DNA of 64,000 nucleotides from Streptomyces geranii (lineage in GTDB: Bacteria > Actinomycetota > Actinomycetes > Streptomycetales > Streptomycetaceae): NCBI RefSeq assembly GCF_002954775.1, contig NZ_PJME01000050.1, forward strand, positions 1 to 64,000. The letters are read 5' to 3'. The position numbers and the translations under genes are program-made. Below, piece by piece: positions 1 through 7,713 of this stretch. A model generated the notes under the pieces. It saw only the letters and a program-made list of their open reading frames with translations. It did not search any database and was not told the origin of the DNA. Every line of letters starts with the position of its first letter. The first letter of the stretch is position 1.

Positions 1-543
1 CGGGGCCGGGGCGGCCGGGGCCTGGTTCGGGTACGGGTTCGGGGACGGGTAGTGGGGTGGCTGGTGCGGGGCCTGCGCCGACTGCGCCGCCTGCGGGTAC
101 TCGGGGTATATGGGCGGGGCTGAGGGATGGGGCGCGGCCTGCGTGGGGTAGGTCGGCGGGGCCGGAGAGTGATGGGTGGCGGGGGAGGGGTAGGCGGGCG
201 GAGCCAGGGATTGAGCGGCGGTCTCCGGGTAGGTCGGCTGCGCCGGGGGGCGGGTGGTGGTCTCGGGGTAGGTCGGCTGCGCCGGGGGGCGGCTGGTGGT
301 CTCGGGGTAGGTCGGCGGAGTCAGTGGGTGAGCGGCGGCCTGTGGGTAGGTCGGCTGGCCCAAGGGGTTGGCGGTGGTCTCCGGGTAGGCCGGCTGGGCC
401 AGGGGGCCGGCCGAGGTCTGCGGGTAAGTCGGTGGGATGCCCGGAGACTGGGTGTGGGCGGTGGTCTCGGGGTACGTCGGTGGACCCAGGGGCTGCTCGG
501 CGGGCTCGGGGTGTTCCGGTGGTGACGAGGGTGGCTGGGTCAT
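1..543 (-). CDS. Pro/Tyr-rich tandem-repeat protein (C-terminus outside window)
   Basis: Reading frame open from an ATG at 543 to the window edge, so the stop is not seen; at least 181 residues. A GGAAG ribosome site lies just upstream. The product is low-complexity and built of roughly 13-residue units of the type P-T-Y-P-E-T-T-x-x-P-P-A-Q, about nine copies, followed by a Pro/Tyr/Gln-rich stretch. No enzymatic domain or signal peptide is visible in the part present. It is the last visible gene of the minus-strand operon headed by the cyclase, 53 bp after the PycTM gene, so co-transcription is likely. Such repeats usually form disordered tails in front of a folded or membrane domain, and that domain may lie beyond the window. 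The family is not recognised and no function is assigned. Confidence 0.7.
   Translation of the reverse strand, partial: MTQPPSSPPEHPEPAEQPLGPPTYPETTAHTQSPGIPPTYPQTSAGPLAQPAYPETTANPLGQPTYPQAAAHPLTPPTYPETTSRPPAQPTYPETTTRPPAQPTYPETAAQSLAPPAYPSPATHHSPAPPTYPTQAAPHPSAPPIYPEYPQAAQSAQAPHQPPHYPSPNPYPNQAPAAPAP
231..308. repeat. 39-bp tandem DNA repeat inside the Pro/Tyr-rich gene
   Basis: Positions 231-269 and 270-308 are near-identical 39-bp units with one visible mismatch. They encode two successive 13-residue P-T-Y-P-E-T-T units. More diverged units flank them on both sides. The DNA-level identity suggests recent slippage or unequal recombination, so copy number may vary between strains. Confidence 0.8.
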
Positions 544-596
544 GGTCTTCCTTCACGTGCGGGGACGGTGACTGAGCGGTCCGGTGTCCGTTGGGT

Positions 597-1127
597 TCAG
601 CCGATGAGCAGTGCGGCGGGGAGGAGGATCGTGCCGGTGCAGAAGGAGATCAGGCCGGTACGTATCCACTGGTGCTTGCGCGCGGCGATACGGCTCGTCT
701 CGGTGAGCGCCGAGGTGAGTGCGGCCGTGGGGTCGCGCTGGGTGTCGGCGAGCGCTGCCTCCAACCGGCCCAGCCGTACGGCCTGTTGGATGTCGCCGAA
801 GTAGGAGAGGGGCTGGCCCGGAGCCCAGGGCTCGGAGCGGTAGCGGGGCAGGACGGCGAGGAGCAGCGCGAACAGGGACAGCACCAGGGAGCCCGCCCCG
901 GCGCTCCAGACGACGGTGCCGAAGGTGCTGAGCGCGGCCGGGTTCCAGTTCCGCCCGGCGAGCAGCCCGCTGAACACCCCGGCGGTCATCCCGAGCGCGG
1001 CGACCAGCACGGACGCCTTGCTGTCGGCACGGGCGATCTCGGTACGGAGGTCGGTGAGGAGGCGCTCGCAGAGCTGGGTGGGGTCGGCGGGCGGAACCGG
1101 CGTCGTGCGCGGATCGACCGTGGTCAT
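597..1127 (-). CDS. Pycsar-type transmembrane effector (PycTM-like)
   Basis: 176 residues. The N-terminal segment (residues 20-58, including L-L-T-D-L-R-T-E-I-A-R-A-D-S-K-A) followed by a hydrophobic helix matches the family annotated as Pycsar system effector proteins. Membrane segments are visible at about 39-58, 69-94 and 157-176, with a soluble loop at 97-155. In characterised Pycsar systems (cCMP/cUMP-activated phage defence) such small membrane proteins disrupt the inner membrane when a cyclic nucleotide is made. Its ATG overlaps the TGA of the SPFH gene (ATGA), implying translational coupling. A nucleotide cyclase is encoded three genes upstream in the same operon, which fits the role. 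The family call rests on the N-terminal signature and topology; activity and the activating nucleotide are inference. Confidence 0.75.
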   Translation of the reverse strand: MTTVDPRTTPVPPADPTQLCERLLTDLRTEIARADSKASVLVAALGMTAGVFSGLLAGRNWNPAALSTFGTVVWSAGAGSLVLSLFALLLAVLPRYRSEPWAPGQPLSYFGDIQQAVRLGRLEAALADTQRDPTAALTSALTETSRIAARKHQWIRTGLISFCTGTILLPAALLIG

Positions 1128-3145
1128 GTCCCGCTGCCCGCCGCCCGCTCCTCCCCGGTTCCGTCACCGGTCCCGTCGGCCGGCTCGTCCGCGGGCGCGT
1201 TCTGCTGCTCGGGGAGGGTGGGGGTGCTGCCGTAGCCCGGGGGCGGCTGCCAGGCGGGGCTGCCCGGGGCGTGCGGAGCGGAGTACGGCTGCTGGTACGG
1301 GCCCGGGGCACCCGGAGGACGGGCGGGCGGGGGTGCCATCGGCGCGGGCGCTCCGGGGACATCGCCGCCGTACGAGGGGACGGCCCCGTAGGGCCCGGCG
1401 GCACCCGGCGCGGATGCTGGGGACACGGGCGCCTGCGGTACCCCCGGATACGGGCTCGCCGGCGGCTGGACACCCCAGGCCGGGGCCCCTGGCGTCTGGC
1501 TCGCCTGACCCGGGGTCGCATCGCTCGGGGCCCGACCCCGGTCCCGGTACCCAACACCGGGATGGCCCGCGCCGGGACCAGGCCCACTGGAGCCGAGGTC
1601 CGGTTGCCCGGGAACGGAACCCGGCCGGCCCGAGGCGAACCCGGGCTGCCCAGGCGCTTGGCCCACCTGCCCCGGCGCTGCGCCCGGCTGGCTGGAGAGT
1701 GCGCCAGGTTGCCCAGGGTCGGAGTCTGAGTGGCCGGGGAGGAAGCCTGGTTGCCCGGGGGTGGTGCCCACCTGCCCCTGCCCAGCCCCCGGCTGGCTGG
1801 CAACGAACCCCGGCTGCCCAGCCACCCCGGACACCCCAGTCACCCCCGGCTGCCCAGCAACCCCGGGCCCACCAGCACCCCCAACCGCTCCAGCCACCCC
1901 CGGTCCCCCAGCCACCCCAGGCCCATACCCCGCCCCATACGAGCCCCCGCCATACGAGCCCCCGCCATACGCAGAGTCGCCGTCGTAAGAACCCCCCACC
2001 CCCGGCTCGCCCCCCGCCAGCACCGGAGGTGTCTGTGGGACCCCCGGTAGCCGTTGCGTCAGGATGTCGCTCACCGTGCGGAGCGCTAGCTGCTTGGGGC
2101 CCTCCAGTTCGAACTTTTCCGCGTTCTCGCCGTGGAGGAGGTCCTTCACCAGGTCCATCTGGGCCTGGATCATGCGGAGTTGGTCGTCCCGCATGCTCGT
2201 CATGACCAGGCGGGAGTCCTCGGGGTGCTGGGACAGGTGCAGGGCCCAGGCCTGCACTCCGCCCTGTTGCAGGTGGTACTGGTAGAAGGCGATCTTCTCC
2301 GCCTCGATCCGCTGCAACTCCAGTTCCTGGTGGCCCTGTTGGATCGCCAGGTGGTGTTGCTGGCTGCTCTGCAGGGCCGCCTGTTCGTAGTCCCAGCGCT
2401 GTTGTTGCAGGGCCAGGTGCTGTTGCTGTGCGCCGTACGACATCGAGCGCTCCAGCTGCAGCGCGTCCTGTTGGCGGTTGCGGCGGTCCACCTCCACGTC
2501 GATCTCCTGGCCGCGCTGGGCCACCCGTACCTGCTCGGTCGCCGAGTGGTCGATCGCCTGGAGGCGGCGCTGGTGGTCGATGTTCTCCTGGTCGCGGCGC
2601 AGGCGCAGGGTCCAGGTCGTCTGGAGGCCGGCCGGGGCGCCCAGGGGGCCCAATACGTTGATCGCCTGGAGCAGTTCTCCCTCCGCCGCCGCGCTTTCCG
2701 CTATCGGGAAGCGGCGGCTCACCGGGCGGGCTGCTCGCTGGAGTTCGCCGATCAGCAGGCCCGGTACGTCCCGGTGGCCGCTTCCCACGAAACGTGCCGG
2801 GTCGATCACCTGCCAGGACATGTCGACCTCGGCCGAGAACTCGAACGCGTCGTTGTCGCTGGGGAGGGTCAGCGTGCCGGAGAAGGGGTGCACGCCCATG
2901 TCGATCTCGTACACCGCCGTGTAGTGGCGGGACGCGATCTCGCTGCGCGTCGGGCGGCGCGGCGGGAGGTAGGCCTCGTAGGCGCCCTTGGCGGTCGAGA
3001 AGACGAGTGCGTGGTCGATGCGGACCGTCGACTTCAACGAGAGTTCGAAGCGCGACAGTTGGCGCACGGTGAGGACCGGGTCGATCAGCTGGGTGTGCCG
3101 GTCCGCGGACTGCTGCCACTCGGGCGGGCGGTGGAAGGCGGGCAT
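1124..3145 (-). CDS. SPFH/Band7-like protein with Gln-rich coil and long Pro/Gly/Gln tail
   Basis: 673 residues from the ATG at 3145, chosen because GAGGAG sits 9 nt upstream; the frame is open much further upstream but that part overlaps the preceding gene. Residues about 20-185 look like an SPFH/prohibitin fold, with a F-x-F-S-A-E-V-D-M-S-W-Q-V-I-D-P core and an R-x-F-P-I-A-E-S-x-A-A-E-G-E segment. Residues 200-300 are Gln-rich and probably coiled coil. Residues 370-673 are a low-complexity P-G-Q-P-G/Gly/Pro tail without membrane helices. SPFH proteins typically assemble into membrane-associated rings. The gene lies 47 bp after the P-loop gene and overlaps the PycTM start by 4 bp, suggesting a scaffold for the membrane effector. 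The SPFH call is by pattern; the role is inference. Confidence 0.6.
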   Translation of the reverse strand: MPAFHRPPEWQQSADRHTQLIDPVLTVRQLSRFELSLKSTVRIDHALVFSTAKGAYEAYLPPRRPTRSEIASRHYTAVYEIDMGVHPFSGTLTLPSDNDAFEFSAEVDMSWQVIDPARFVGSGHRDVPGLLIGELQRAARPVSRRFPIAESAAAEGELLQAINVLGPLGAPAGLQTTWTLRLRRDQENIDHQRRLQAIDHSATEQVRVAQRGQEIDVEVDRRNRQQDALQLERSMSYGAQQQHLALQQQRWDYEQAALQSSQQHHLAIQQGHQELELQRIEAEKIAFYQYHLQQGGVQAWALHLSQHPEDSRLVMTSMRDDQLRMIQAQMDLVKDLLHGENAEKFELEGPKQLALRTVSDILTQRLPGVPQTPPVLAGGEPGVGGSYDGDSAYGGGSYGGGSYGAGYGPGVAGGPGVAGAVGGAGGPGVAGQPGVTGVSGVAGQPGFVASQPGAGQGQVGTTPGQPGFLPGHSDSDPGQPGALSSQPGAAPGQVGQAPGQPGFASGRPGSVPGQPDLGSSGPGPGAGHPGVGYRDRGRAPSDATPGQASQTPGAPAWGVQPPASPYPGVPQAPVSPASAPGAAGPYGAVPSYGGDVPGAPAPMAPPPARPPGAPGPYQQPYSAPHAPGSPAWQPPPGYGSTPTLPEQQNAPADEPADGTGDGTGEERAAGSGT

Positions 3146-3192
3146 CGTGCGTTGCTCCTCGGTGAGCGCGAGCGGGGGCTGCTGACGGTGTG

Positions 3193-5442
3193 TCAGCGGA
3201 CGGGCAGGGTCGTCAGGAGGCGGGACGCCACCGTCGGCGGGGCCGCGCCGTCCTCGCCCGGCATCGTCCGCAGGAGGTGGTCCAGGCGGTGGTACTCCTG
3301 CGGGGTCGTGACCAGGGTCGGGAGCAGGTGTGCCAGGGCCCACTCCGTCGTCGTCGAGCGGTCGGCGATCAGGACCCACTCGCGCAGGACATTCAGCGCG
3401 CCCCGCGTCTCGGCCGGGTCGCCCAGCGCCGCCCGCCACAGGAACGGCACCCCCTGCGCGGCGGCCGAGCCGTCGGTGACCGCGCGGGCGTACCAGCCGA
3501 GGACCAGCGGATGGCCGTACCGCTCGTCGTCCTGGGTGTGGCGGCAGGCGCTGACGAAGCCGCCGAGGGTCAGGTCGTGCACCGGGCGGTCGTCGGCCAG
3601 GTGCAGCCGCAGCTCCGCGAGGACCGCCTCGCCGGCCTCCGAGAGCAGCAACAGGGCGACCGCCTCGCGCAGTTCGTCCGCCATCTCGCGGTCGAAGGCG
3701 TCCCGGTCGCCGCGCACGTTCTCGTACAGGCTGCGGGCCGCCGTACGCAGCGCCGCCAGTGCCTGCTCGGGGCGTTCGGCGCCGATCAGCGCGTACGCCC
3801 GTACGGCCACCCAGCGCAGCCGCCGGTCCTCGCTCCTGGACCACTCGTCGAGGATGCGCGGGATGTTCGGGGTGTCGATGAGGTGGGCGAGGGTGAGGGA
3901 GTTGACGGCCACCAGACGGTGCCGGAAGCGGTTCGAGGTCGCCCAGGGTTCGATGACCAGGGCCATCGCCGACGGCAGGTCCGTGCGGGCCAGGACAGCG
4001 ACGGTGGACGCGGCCCGGGTGCGGACCAACGGGCGGCCGTCGTCGGCCAGTTGGCGCAGCCAGCTGATCAGCGCGGGGCGCGCGGAGGGGTGGCCCGTCC
4101 AGACCTCGCGGAGGAGGACGAGCGGGGCGCGGTCGTCGACGAAGCGCGCCTTCTGCTGGATCACCGGGCCCCACTCGGTGTGCTCGTCGTCCTCGTACCG
4201 CTCGGCGCGGGCGAGTTGGAGCCGTTTGCCGATGTGCGTGCCGAAGACGGGGACCTCGGGGACGCCCACCGGGTTCTGCGTCTTCTGGAGCAACCGGTAG
4301 AGCAGGTCGCTGAGTTCGGCGGTCAGGGCGTACGGGCCGTCGTCGAACGCGGCCAGCGCGACCAGGAACGCCTTGTCGCGCAGATGGACCGACGCCTCGT
4401 CCTCCTCGAACCACTCCCGGACCTGGTTCTCCAGGGATATGAGCGAGAACTGGGCTATGTCCTCCGCCGTCACCTCGCCCACCGCGTACCGGGCCAGCTG
4501 CTGTGCGAAGGCCGCCACCTCCCGCAACTGGTGACTGCGGCTCAGGAACTCGGCCACGTCCGGGAGTTCGAGCAGTTTCGCCCGCGTCTCCTCCTCGGCG
4601 ACGCGGGTGCGCAGATGGGCGGCCAGTACGTCGGCGGCGGGCGGCGCGTGCCATTCGACGGCCGGGACGTCCTCCAGTACGGCGGTGTGGCCGACGGTGA
4701 CGACCAGGTACCCGTCCTGTGTGGCGAGCCGGTCGCGGGCGGCGAGCAGGTGGTGCTCGCGGAGGGGGCGGTCGCGGCGGGTGGCCAGGTCGGCGAGCAC
4801 GTAACCGCGGGGCCGCTCGGCGGTTTCGTCCGCCGTACCGACCCGGTCCGCCAGCGTGGCCGGGCCCGTGTCGCGGTCGAGGGCGTGCACGGAGGCCGCC
4901 CCGAGCCGGTGCAGCAGCGTCAGGGCGGCCGTGTGTCTGCCGGTGGAGCGGGCGCCGGACAGGACGAGGACCCGGTCGCGGCGCAGCCGGGTGAGCAGGG
5001 CCTCGGCGGTCGCGTCGGCGGCGACGAAGGAGTCGGCGAGCCGGACCAGCGTGGTCCGCGGGACCTCGCCGGAGGCGGAGGCGGCGGACGGGGCGGAGAA
5101 CCCGGGTATCGCCCACTGGTGGATCTCCGTCTTGCTGCCCATGATCACGTCACCGGTGACCCGGCCGCCGCTCACGCCGTGCTGGTCACCGCCGACCAGA
5201 CCGCCGCCGAAACGGGACCGGTCGCCGACGTTCATGCTCCGCGGGCTGTGGTCGATCAGGTCGCGCCGGGCCGACCAGGGGGTCTGCGCCTGCTCGCGGT
5301 CCTCGGACCCCTCCGAGCCGTCAGCCGCCCCCTCGGACCCCTTGGCGCCGCCCTCTCTGCCGTCCTTGCCGTCGTCGGAGGCGGCGGCCGGATCGTCGGC
5401 GGGTCCGGAGCGCGGGGGCTCCGGCGAGTCCGGGGTGCTCAT
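3193..5442 (-). CDS. P-loop (STAND-like) NTPase with N-terminal Gly-rich tag and helical-repeat C-terminus
   Basis: 749 residues. Residues 1-60 are acidic and disordered. Residues 70-102 hold a Gly-rich tag, with 85-102 matching the cyclase C-terminus at 16 of 18 positions. A nucleotide-binding core follows: Walker A-like G-A-R-S-T-G-R-H-T at 163-171 with Arg in place of the usual Lys, and a Walker B-like G-Y-V-L-A-D-L near 210. The C-terminal 400 or so residues are Leu/Ala-rich helical pairs resembling HEAT-type repeats, as in STAND sensors. ATG overlaps the cyclase TGA (ATGA), so the two are translationally coupled. Likely a relay or sensor between cyclase and downstream genes. The Arg substitution means NTP hydrolysis should not be assumed. 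Fold call moderately sure; partner specificity is inference. Confidence 0.6.
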   Translation of the reverse strand: MSTPDSPEPPRSGPADDPAAASDDGKDGREGGAKGSEGAADGSEGSEDREQAQTPWSARRDLIDHSPRSMNVGDRSRFGGGLVGGDQHGVSGGRVTGDVIMGSKTEIHQWAIPGFSAPSAASASGEVPRTTLVRLADSFVAADATAEALLTRLRRDRVLVLSGARSTGRHTAALTLLHRLGAASVHALDRDTGPATLADRVGTADETAERPRGYVLADLATRRDRPLREHHLLAARDRLATQDGYLVVTVGHTAVLEDVPAVEWHAPPAADVLAAHLRTRVAEEETRAKLLELPDVAEFLSRSHQLREVAAFAQQLARYAVGEVTAEDIAQFSLISLENQVREWFEEDEASVHLRDKAFLVALAAFDDGPYALTAELSDLLYRLLQKTQNPVGVPEVPVFGTHIGKRLQLARAERYEDDEHTEWGPVIQQKARFVDDRAPLVLLREVWTGHPSARPALISWLRQLADDGRPLVRTRAASTVAVLARTDLPSAMALVIEPWATSNRFRHRLVAVNSLTLAHLIDTPNIPRILDEWSRSEDRRLRWVAVRAYALIGAERPEQALAALRTAARSLYENVRGDRDAFDREMADELREAVALLLLSEAGEAVLAELRLHLADDRPVHDLTLGGFVSACRHTQDDERYGHPLVLGWYARAVTDGSAAAQGVPFLWRAALGDPAETRGALNVLREWVLIADRSTTTEWALAHLLPTLVTTPQEYHRLDHLLRTMPGEDGAAPPTVASRLLTTLPVR

Positions 5443-6332
5443 GAGCCGTCACCGCCGTTCCCCCGGAGGCCGCCCATGTTCACGTCCCCCGTGACCTGGC
5501 CGCCGCTGACGCCGTGCTGGTCACCGGCGACCACGCTGCCGCCGATGCTCACGGCGCCGTTGAAGTTGAACACGGGGCCCGGGGCGGGGCGGTTCTCCGG
5601 CGCCGGGGAGGTCCCCTGGGCGGGGACCCTCGGCACCGGCGGCGGTGGCGTCTCCTGGGCCTGAGCCCGCGGGGGCTGCGGCGCCGGGCGGTCCCCCGAT
5701 CCGCCCGGCGCCTCCCCCGCCCCCGTGCCACGGTGGTCCTGGTCGGCGGCGTCGTAACCGCCGGGCAGCGGTCCGTGCAGCCATGCCCTCATCGGGCCGT
5801 TCTTGCTGTCCACCCCGACCGGGTGGAACTCGTCGGCCGGGATGCCCGGGTGGTCGTGCCGTACGACGCCGCTGTACAGGGCGTCCGAGACGAGCAGCGC
5901 GAAGTCGTGGGGGCGTTCGCGCAGGGCGGCCCGCAGCAGCTGGGCGTCCAGCAGCCGACAGGCGTTGTTCAGGTCGGTGCCGACCCAGCCGTCCCGCTCG
6001 TCGATGCCCACGTATCCGGTCGCGACGACCCCGCGCAGCCGGATCTGGGCCGAGCTGGACGCCATGCGGTTGACGGCGCGCAGCTGGGCGGGGACCTCCA
6101 CGAGGAGGGCCCGCAGAAGGGCGGTGACCGGGGCGCCCGCGTCGATCAGCTCCATCACCGAGTCCCCCCGGTCGGCACGCAGCCGCCGGGTCTCGTCGAT
6201 GCCGGCGTTCTCCAGGGCGCGGTCGGTGATGTCGTACAACATGCGCCGCAGATACGCCTGCTCCACGTCGTCCCGGTCGCTGAACCTCTCTATGTCCAGC
6301 AACAGGATCGTGCGGCTGACGGGGTCGGTCAT
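5439..6332 (-). CDS. Class III nucleotidyl cyclase with C-terminal Gly-rich tag (PycC-like)
   Basis: 297 residues from the ATG at 6332, preceded by GAAGGG. Residues 1-190 carry class III cyclase hallmarks: first metal Asp13 in L-L-D-I-E-R-F, second metal Asp57 in R-G-D-S-V-M, 44 residues apart as usual, and the W-V-G-T-D-L-N-N-A-C-R-L-L segment with Asn122 and Arg126 at ribose and transition-state positions. It therefore appears catalytically competent; the base used (A, G, C or U) cannot be read by eye. Residues 200-250 are a Pro-rich linker and 253-297 a Gly/Val-rich tail, with 270-287 shared with the next gene product. No membrane segment. First gene of the operon; stop overlaps the next start. 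Pycsar-like by association with the PycTM gene. Confidence 0.7.
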   Translation of the reverse strand: MTDPVSRTILLLDIERFSDRDDVEQAYLRRMLYDITDRALENAGIDETRRLRADRGDSVMELIDAGAPVTALLRALLVEVPAQLRAVNRMASSSAQIRLRGVVATGYVGIDERDGWVGTDLNNACRLLDAQLLRAALRERPHDFALLVSDALYSGVVRHDHPGIPADEFHPVGVDSKNGPMRAWLHGPLPGGYDAADQDHRGTGAGEAPGGSGDRPAPQPPRAQAQETPPPPVPRVPAQGTSPAPENRPAPGPVFNFNGAVSIGGSVVAGDQHGVSGGQVTGDVNMGGLRGNGGDGS

Positions 6333-6417
6333 GGTCGCCCTTCGGGAACGTGGGGGTTGCTTGCAGCAGCGTGGCGGGTGAGGGAGGTGTGCTGTGAGGG
6401 CGTATGACGCAGTCGGA

Positions 6418-6435
6418 GTGTGTACGGGTACACAC
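6418..6435. promoter_or_regulatory. Perfect palindrome upstream of cyclase operon (candidate Crp-type operator)
   Basis: GTGTGTAC-GG-GTACACAC: two perfect 8-bp arms with a 2-bp centre, ending about 85 bp upstream of the cyclase ATG. The GTG...CAC half-site arrangement resembles sites of actinobacterial Crp-family regulators, and a Crp/Fnr gene lies directly upstream. Binding is inference. Confidence 0.5.
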
Positions 6436-6477
6436 AAGGGGGTTGGTGAGTGCGGGGAGTTGGTGCGGGCGCCGTAC

Positions 6478-6548
6478 TGGGGGCTGCGCCCCCAGACCCC
6501 CGCTGTCGGCCTGAACGGCCTCGTCCTCAAACGCCGGACGGGCTGGAT
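6478..6548. repeat. Dispersed Streptomyces intergenic repeat
   Basis: Segment beginning with a GGGGGCTGCGCCCCC palindrome and running through CCTCAAACGCCGGACGGGCTG. This block is familiar from many Streptomyces intergenic regions. It sits between the Crp/Fnr stop and the cyclase start. Recognition is from memory of other genomes, not from a second copy in this window. Confidence 0.55.
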
Positions 6549-6587
6549 GGTGCCGCCCGCCGCAGACACGAGCCGCCACTCCCCAGC

Positions 6588-7298
6588 TCAACCCTCGGCC
6601 GCCGCGATCCTCCGCAAGATGTCCGGTCGCCGGATGAGCAGCGCCCGCCTCCCCGTCTCGACCGCCTCCTTCTCCCGCAGTTCCCGCAGCAGCCGCTGGA
6701 CCATCTCCCTGGACGCGCCCACCGAGCCCGCCAGCTCCTGCTTGCTCAGGGGGACCGAGAGTTCGATGCCCTCGGGGGTGCGGCGGCCGTGGGTGCGGGC
6801 CAGGTCCAGGAGGAGGATCGCGAAGCGTTCCCGTACGTTCATGGACGCGAACTCCAGGCGGCGGCGGTCCGCGGCCCTCGTGCGGTCGGCCGTCAGGCCC
6901 AGGAGGGCGAAGGAAACAGCCGGTGAACGGGCCAGGAAGTCTTTGAAGCGTTCGTGCTCCACGGCCACCGCCCTGACCGCCTCCAGCGCGGTCACCGTGG
7001 CCGAGCGCGGGCGGCCGGTGAGGGCGGCCGACTCGCCGACTATGTCGCCGGGGCCGCGCAGGGCCAGCAGGGCCTCGTAGCCGTTGGCCGCCGAGGCCGT
7101 CACCTTCGTCCAGCCCTGGACCAGGAAGAGGACGTGGGAGGAGGGCTCGCTCTGGTGTATCAGGATCACCCTGGTGGCGAAGTTCAGCTCGCGGCCCAGC
7201 GACAGGAGGGCCGTACGGTCCTCCTGCTCCAGGCGGGCCAGGAAGGGCACCCGGTCGTCCAGGCCCCCGTCGTCCGGTGAGTACGCCGCCGTCCTCAT
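6588..7298 (-). CDS. Crp/Fnr-family transcriptional regulator with cyclic-nucleotide-binding domain
   Basis: 236 residues from ATG 7298; an in-frame GTG directly before it at 7301 is an alternative. Residues 15-115 form a cNMP-binding beta-roll. The phosphate cassette G-E-S-A-A-L-T-G-R-P-R-S-A-T-V keeps the Glu (89) and Arg-Ser (98-99) that contact the cyclic phosphate in Crp. A long dimer helix spans about 116-140, and the C-terminal winged helix-turn-helix includes S-K-Q-E-L-A-G-S-V-G-A-S-R-E-M-V (185-200). It is transcribed in the same direction as the cyclase operon, 255 bp upstream, with a palindromic operator candidate between. It may regulate that operon in response to cyclic nucleotide, or simply be a neighbour. 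Ligand identity is unknown. Confidence 0.8.
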   Translation of the reverse strand: MRTAAYSPDDGGLDDRVPFLARLEQEDRTALLSLGRELNFATRVILIHQSEPSSHVLFLVQGWTKVTASAANGYEALLALRGPGDIVGESAALTGRPRSATVTALEAVRAVAVEHERFKDFLARSPAVSFALLGLTADRTRAADRRRLEFASMNVRERFAILLLDLARTHGRRTPEGIELSVPLSKQELAGSVGASREMVQRLLRELREKEAVETGRRALLIRRPDILRRIAAAEG

Positions 7299-7491
7299 CA
7301 CGCTCAGCCCCCGATCGTCGCAGCGGACGGATCAAGGTACTGAACGGGCGGGCCCTCGGGGCTGTAAAGGGCGCGAATCAGCCACCTTGGCCAGCAAGCC
7401 GCGCGTAAGGCATGCAAAGCTGCTAGAAGCAGATAAACGGCGGCTCGCGCGGGCTCGTGAGCCCGGCGTGTCGTACCGCCCTCCATTTGTT

Positions 7492-7520
7492 TTGACCGAA
7501 GTCGTTGAGGTAGGTACGCT
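7492..7520 (+). promoter_or_regulatory. Vegetative (HrdB-type) promoter of the str operon
   Basis: TTGACC at 7492-7497 and TACGCT at 7515-7520 with a 17-bp spacer, about 190 bp upstream of rpsL. This matches the consensus for the principal Streptomyces sigma factor well. Confidence 0.7.
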
Positions 7521-7639
7521 CAGACCTTGTGCCTGGGGTGTGCCCTGGCCCTCGTGCGTGCCTTCGAACCGCGCGGGGAGCCGTAAGCGACCACCGCAAT
7601 CTGCGCCCTTCCCGCCTCGCGGTGGGAGTCTGCAGTATT

Positions 7640-7664
7640 CGACACACCCGACCGCGTGGGTCGG
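7640..7664 (+). promoter_or_regulatory. 25-bp leader element shared with the S10 operon leader
   Basis: This 25-bp block is identical to 19864-19888 in the rpsJ leader. It contains CCGACC-GCGTG-GGTCGG, a 6-bp stem with a 5-nt loop. It lies 50 nt before the rpsL GTG. Function unknown; an RNA-level control or processing site is plausible. Confidence 0.6.
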
Positions 7665-7713
7665 CGACGTTCCAGGTTAGCTTCACCATCGGCACACAGA
7701 AACCGGAGAAGTA

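Larger units (their letters stand above)
7299..7713. other. Divergent intergenic region: Crp/Fnr gene and rpsL leader
   Basis: About 415 bp without a gene. It holds the rpsL promoter (7492-7520), a leader of roughly 190 nt and the 25-bp element at 7640-7664. A clear promoter for the minus-strand regulator was not identified by eye. Confidence 0.6.

Noticed and set aside
1124..5116. A 1330-codon minus-strand open frame spanning most of the cyclase operon
   Set aside because: Only its last 673 codons form a gene; the rest overlaps the P-loop gene in another frame, with no ribosome site and arginine/proline-rich shadow sequence.
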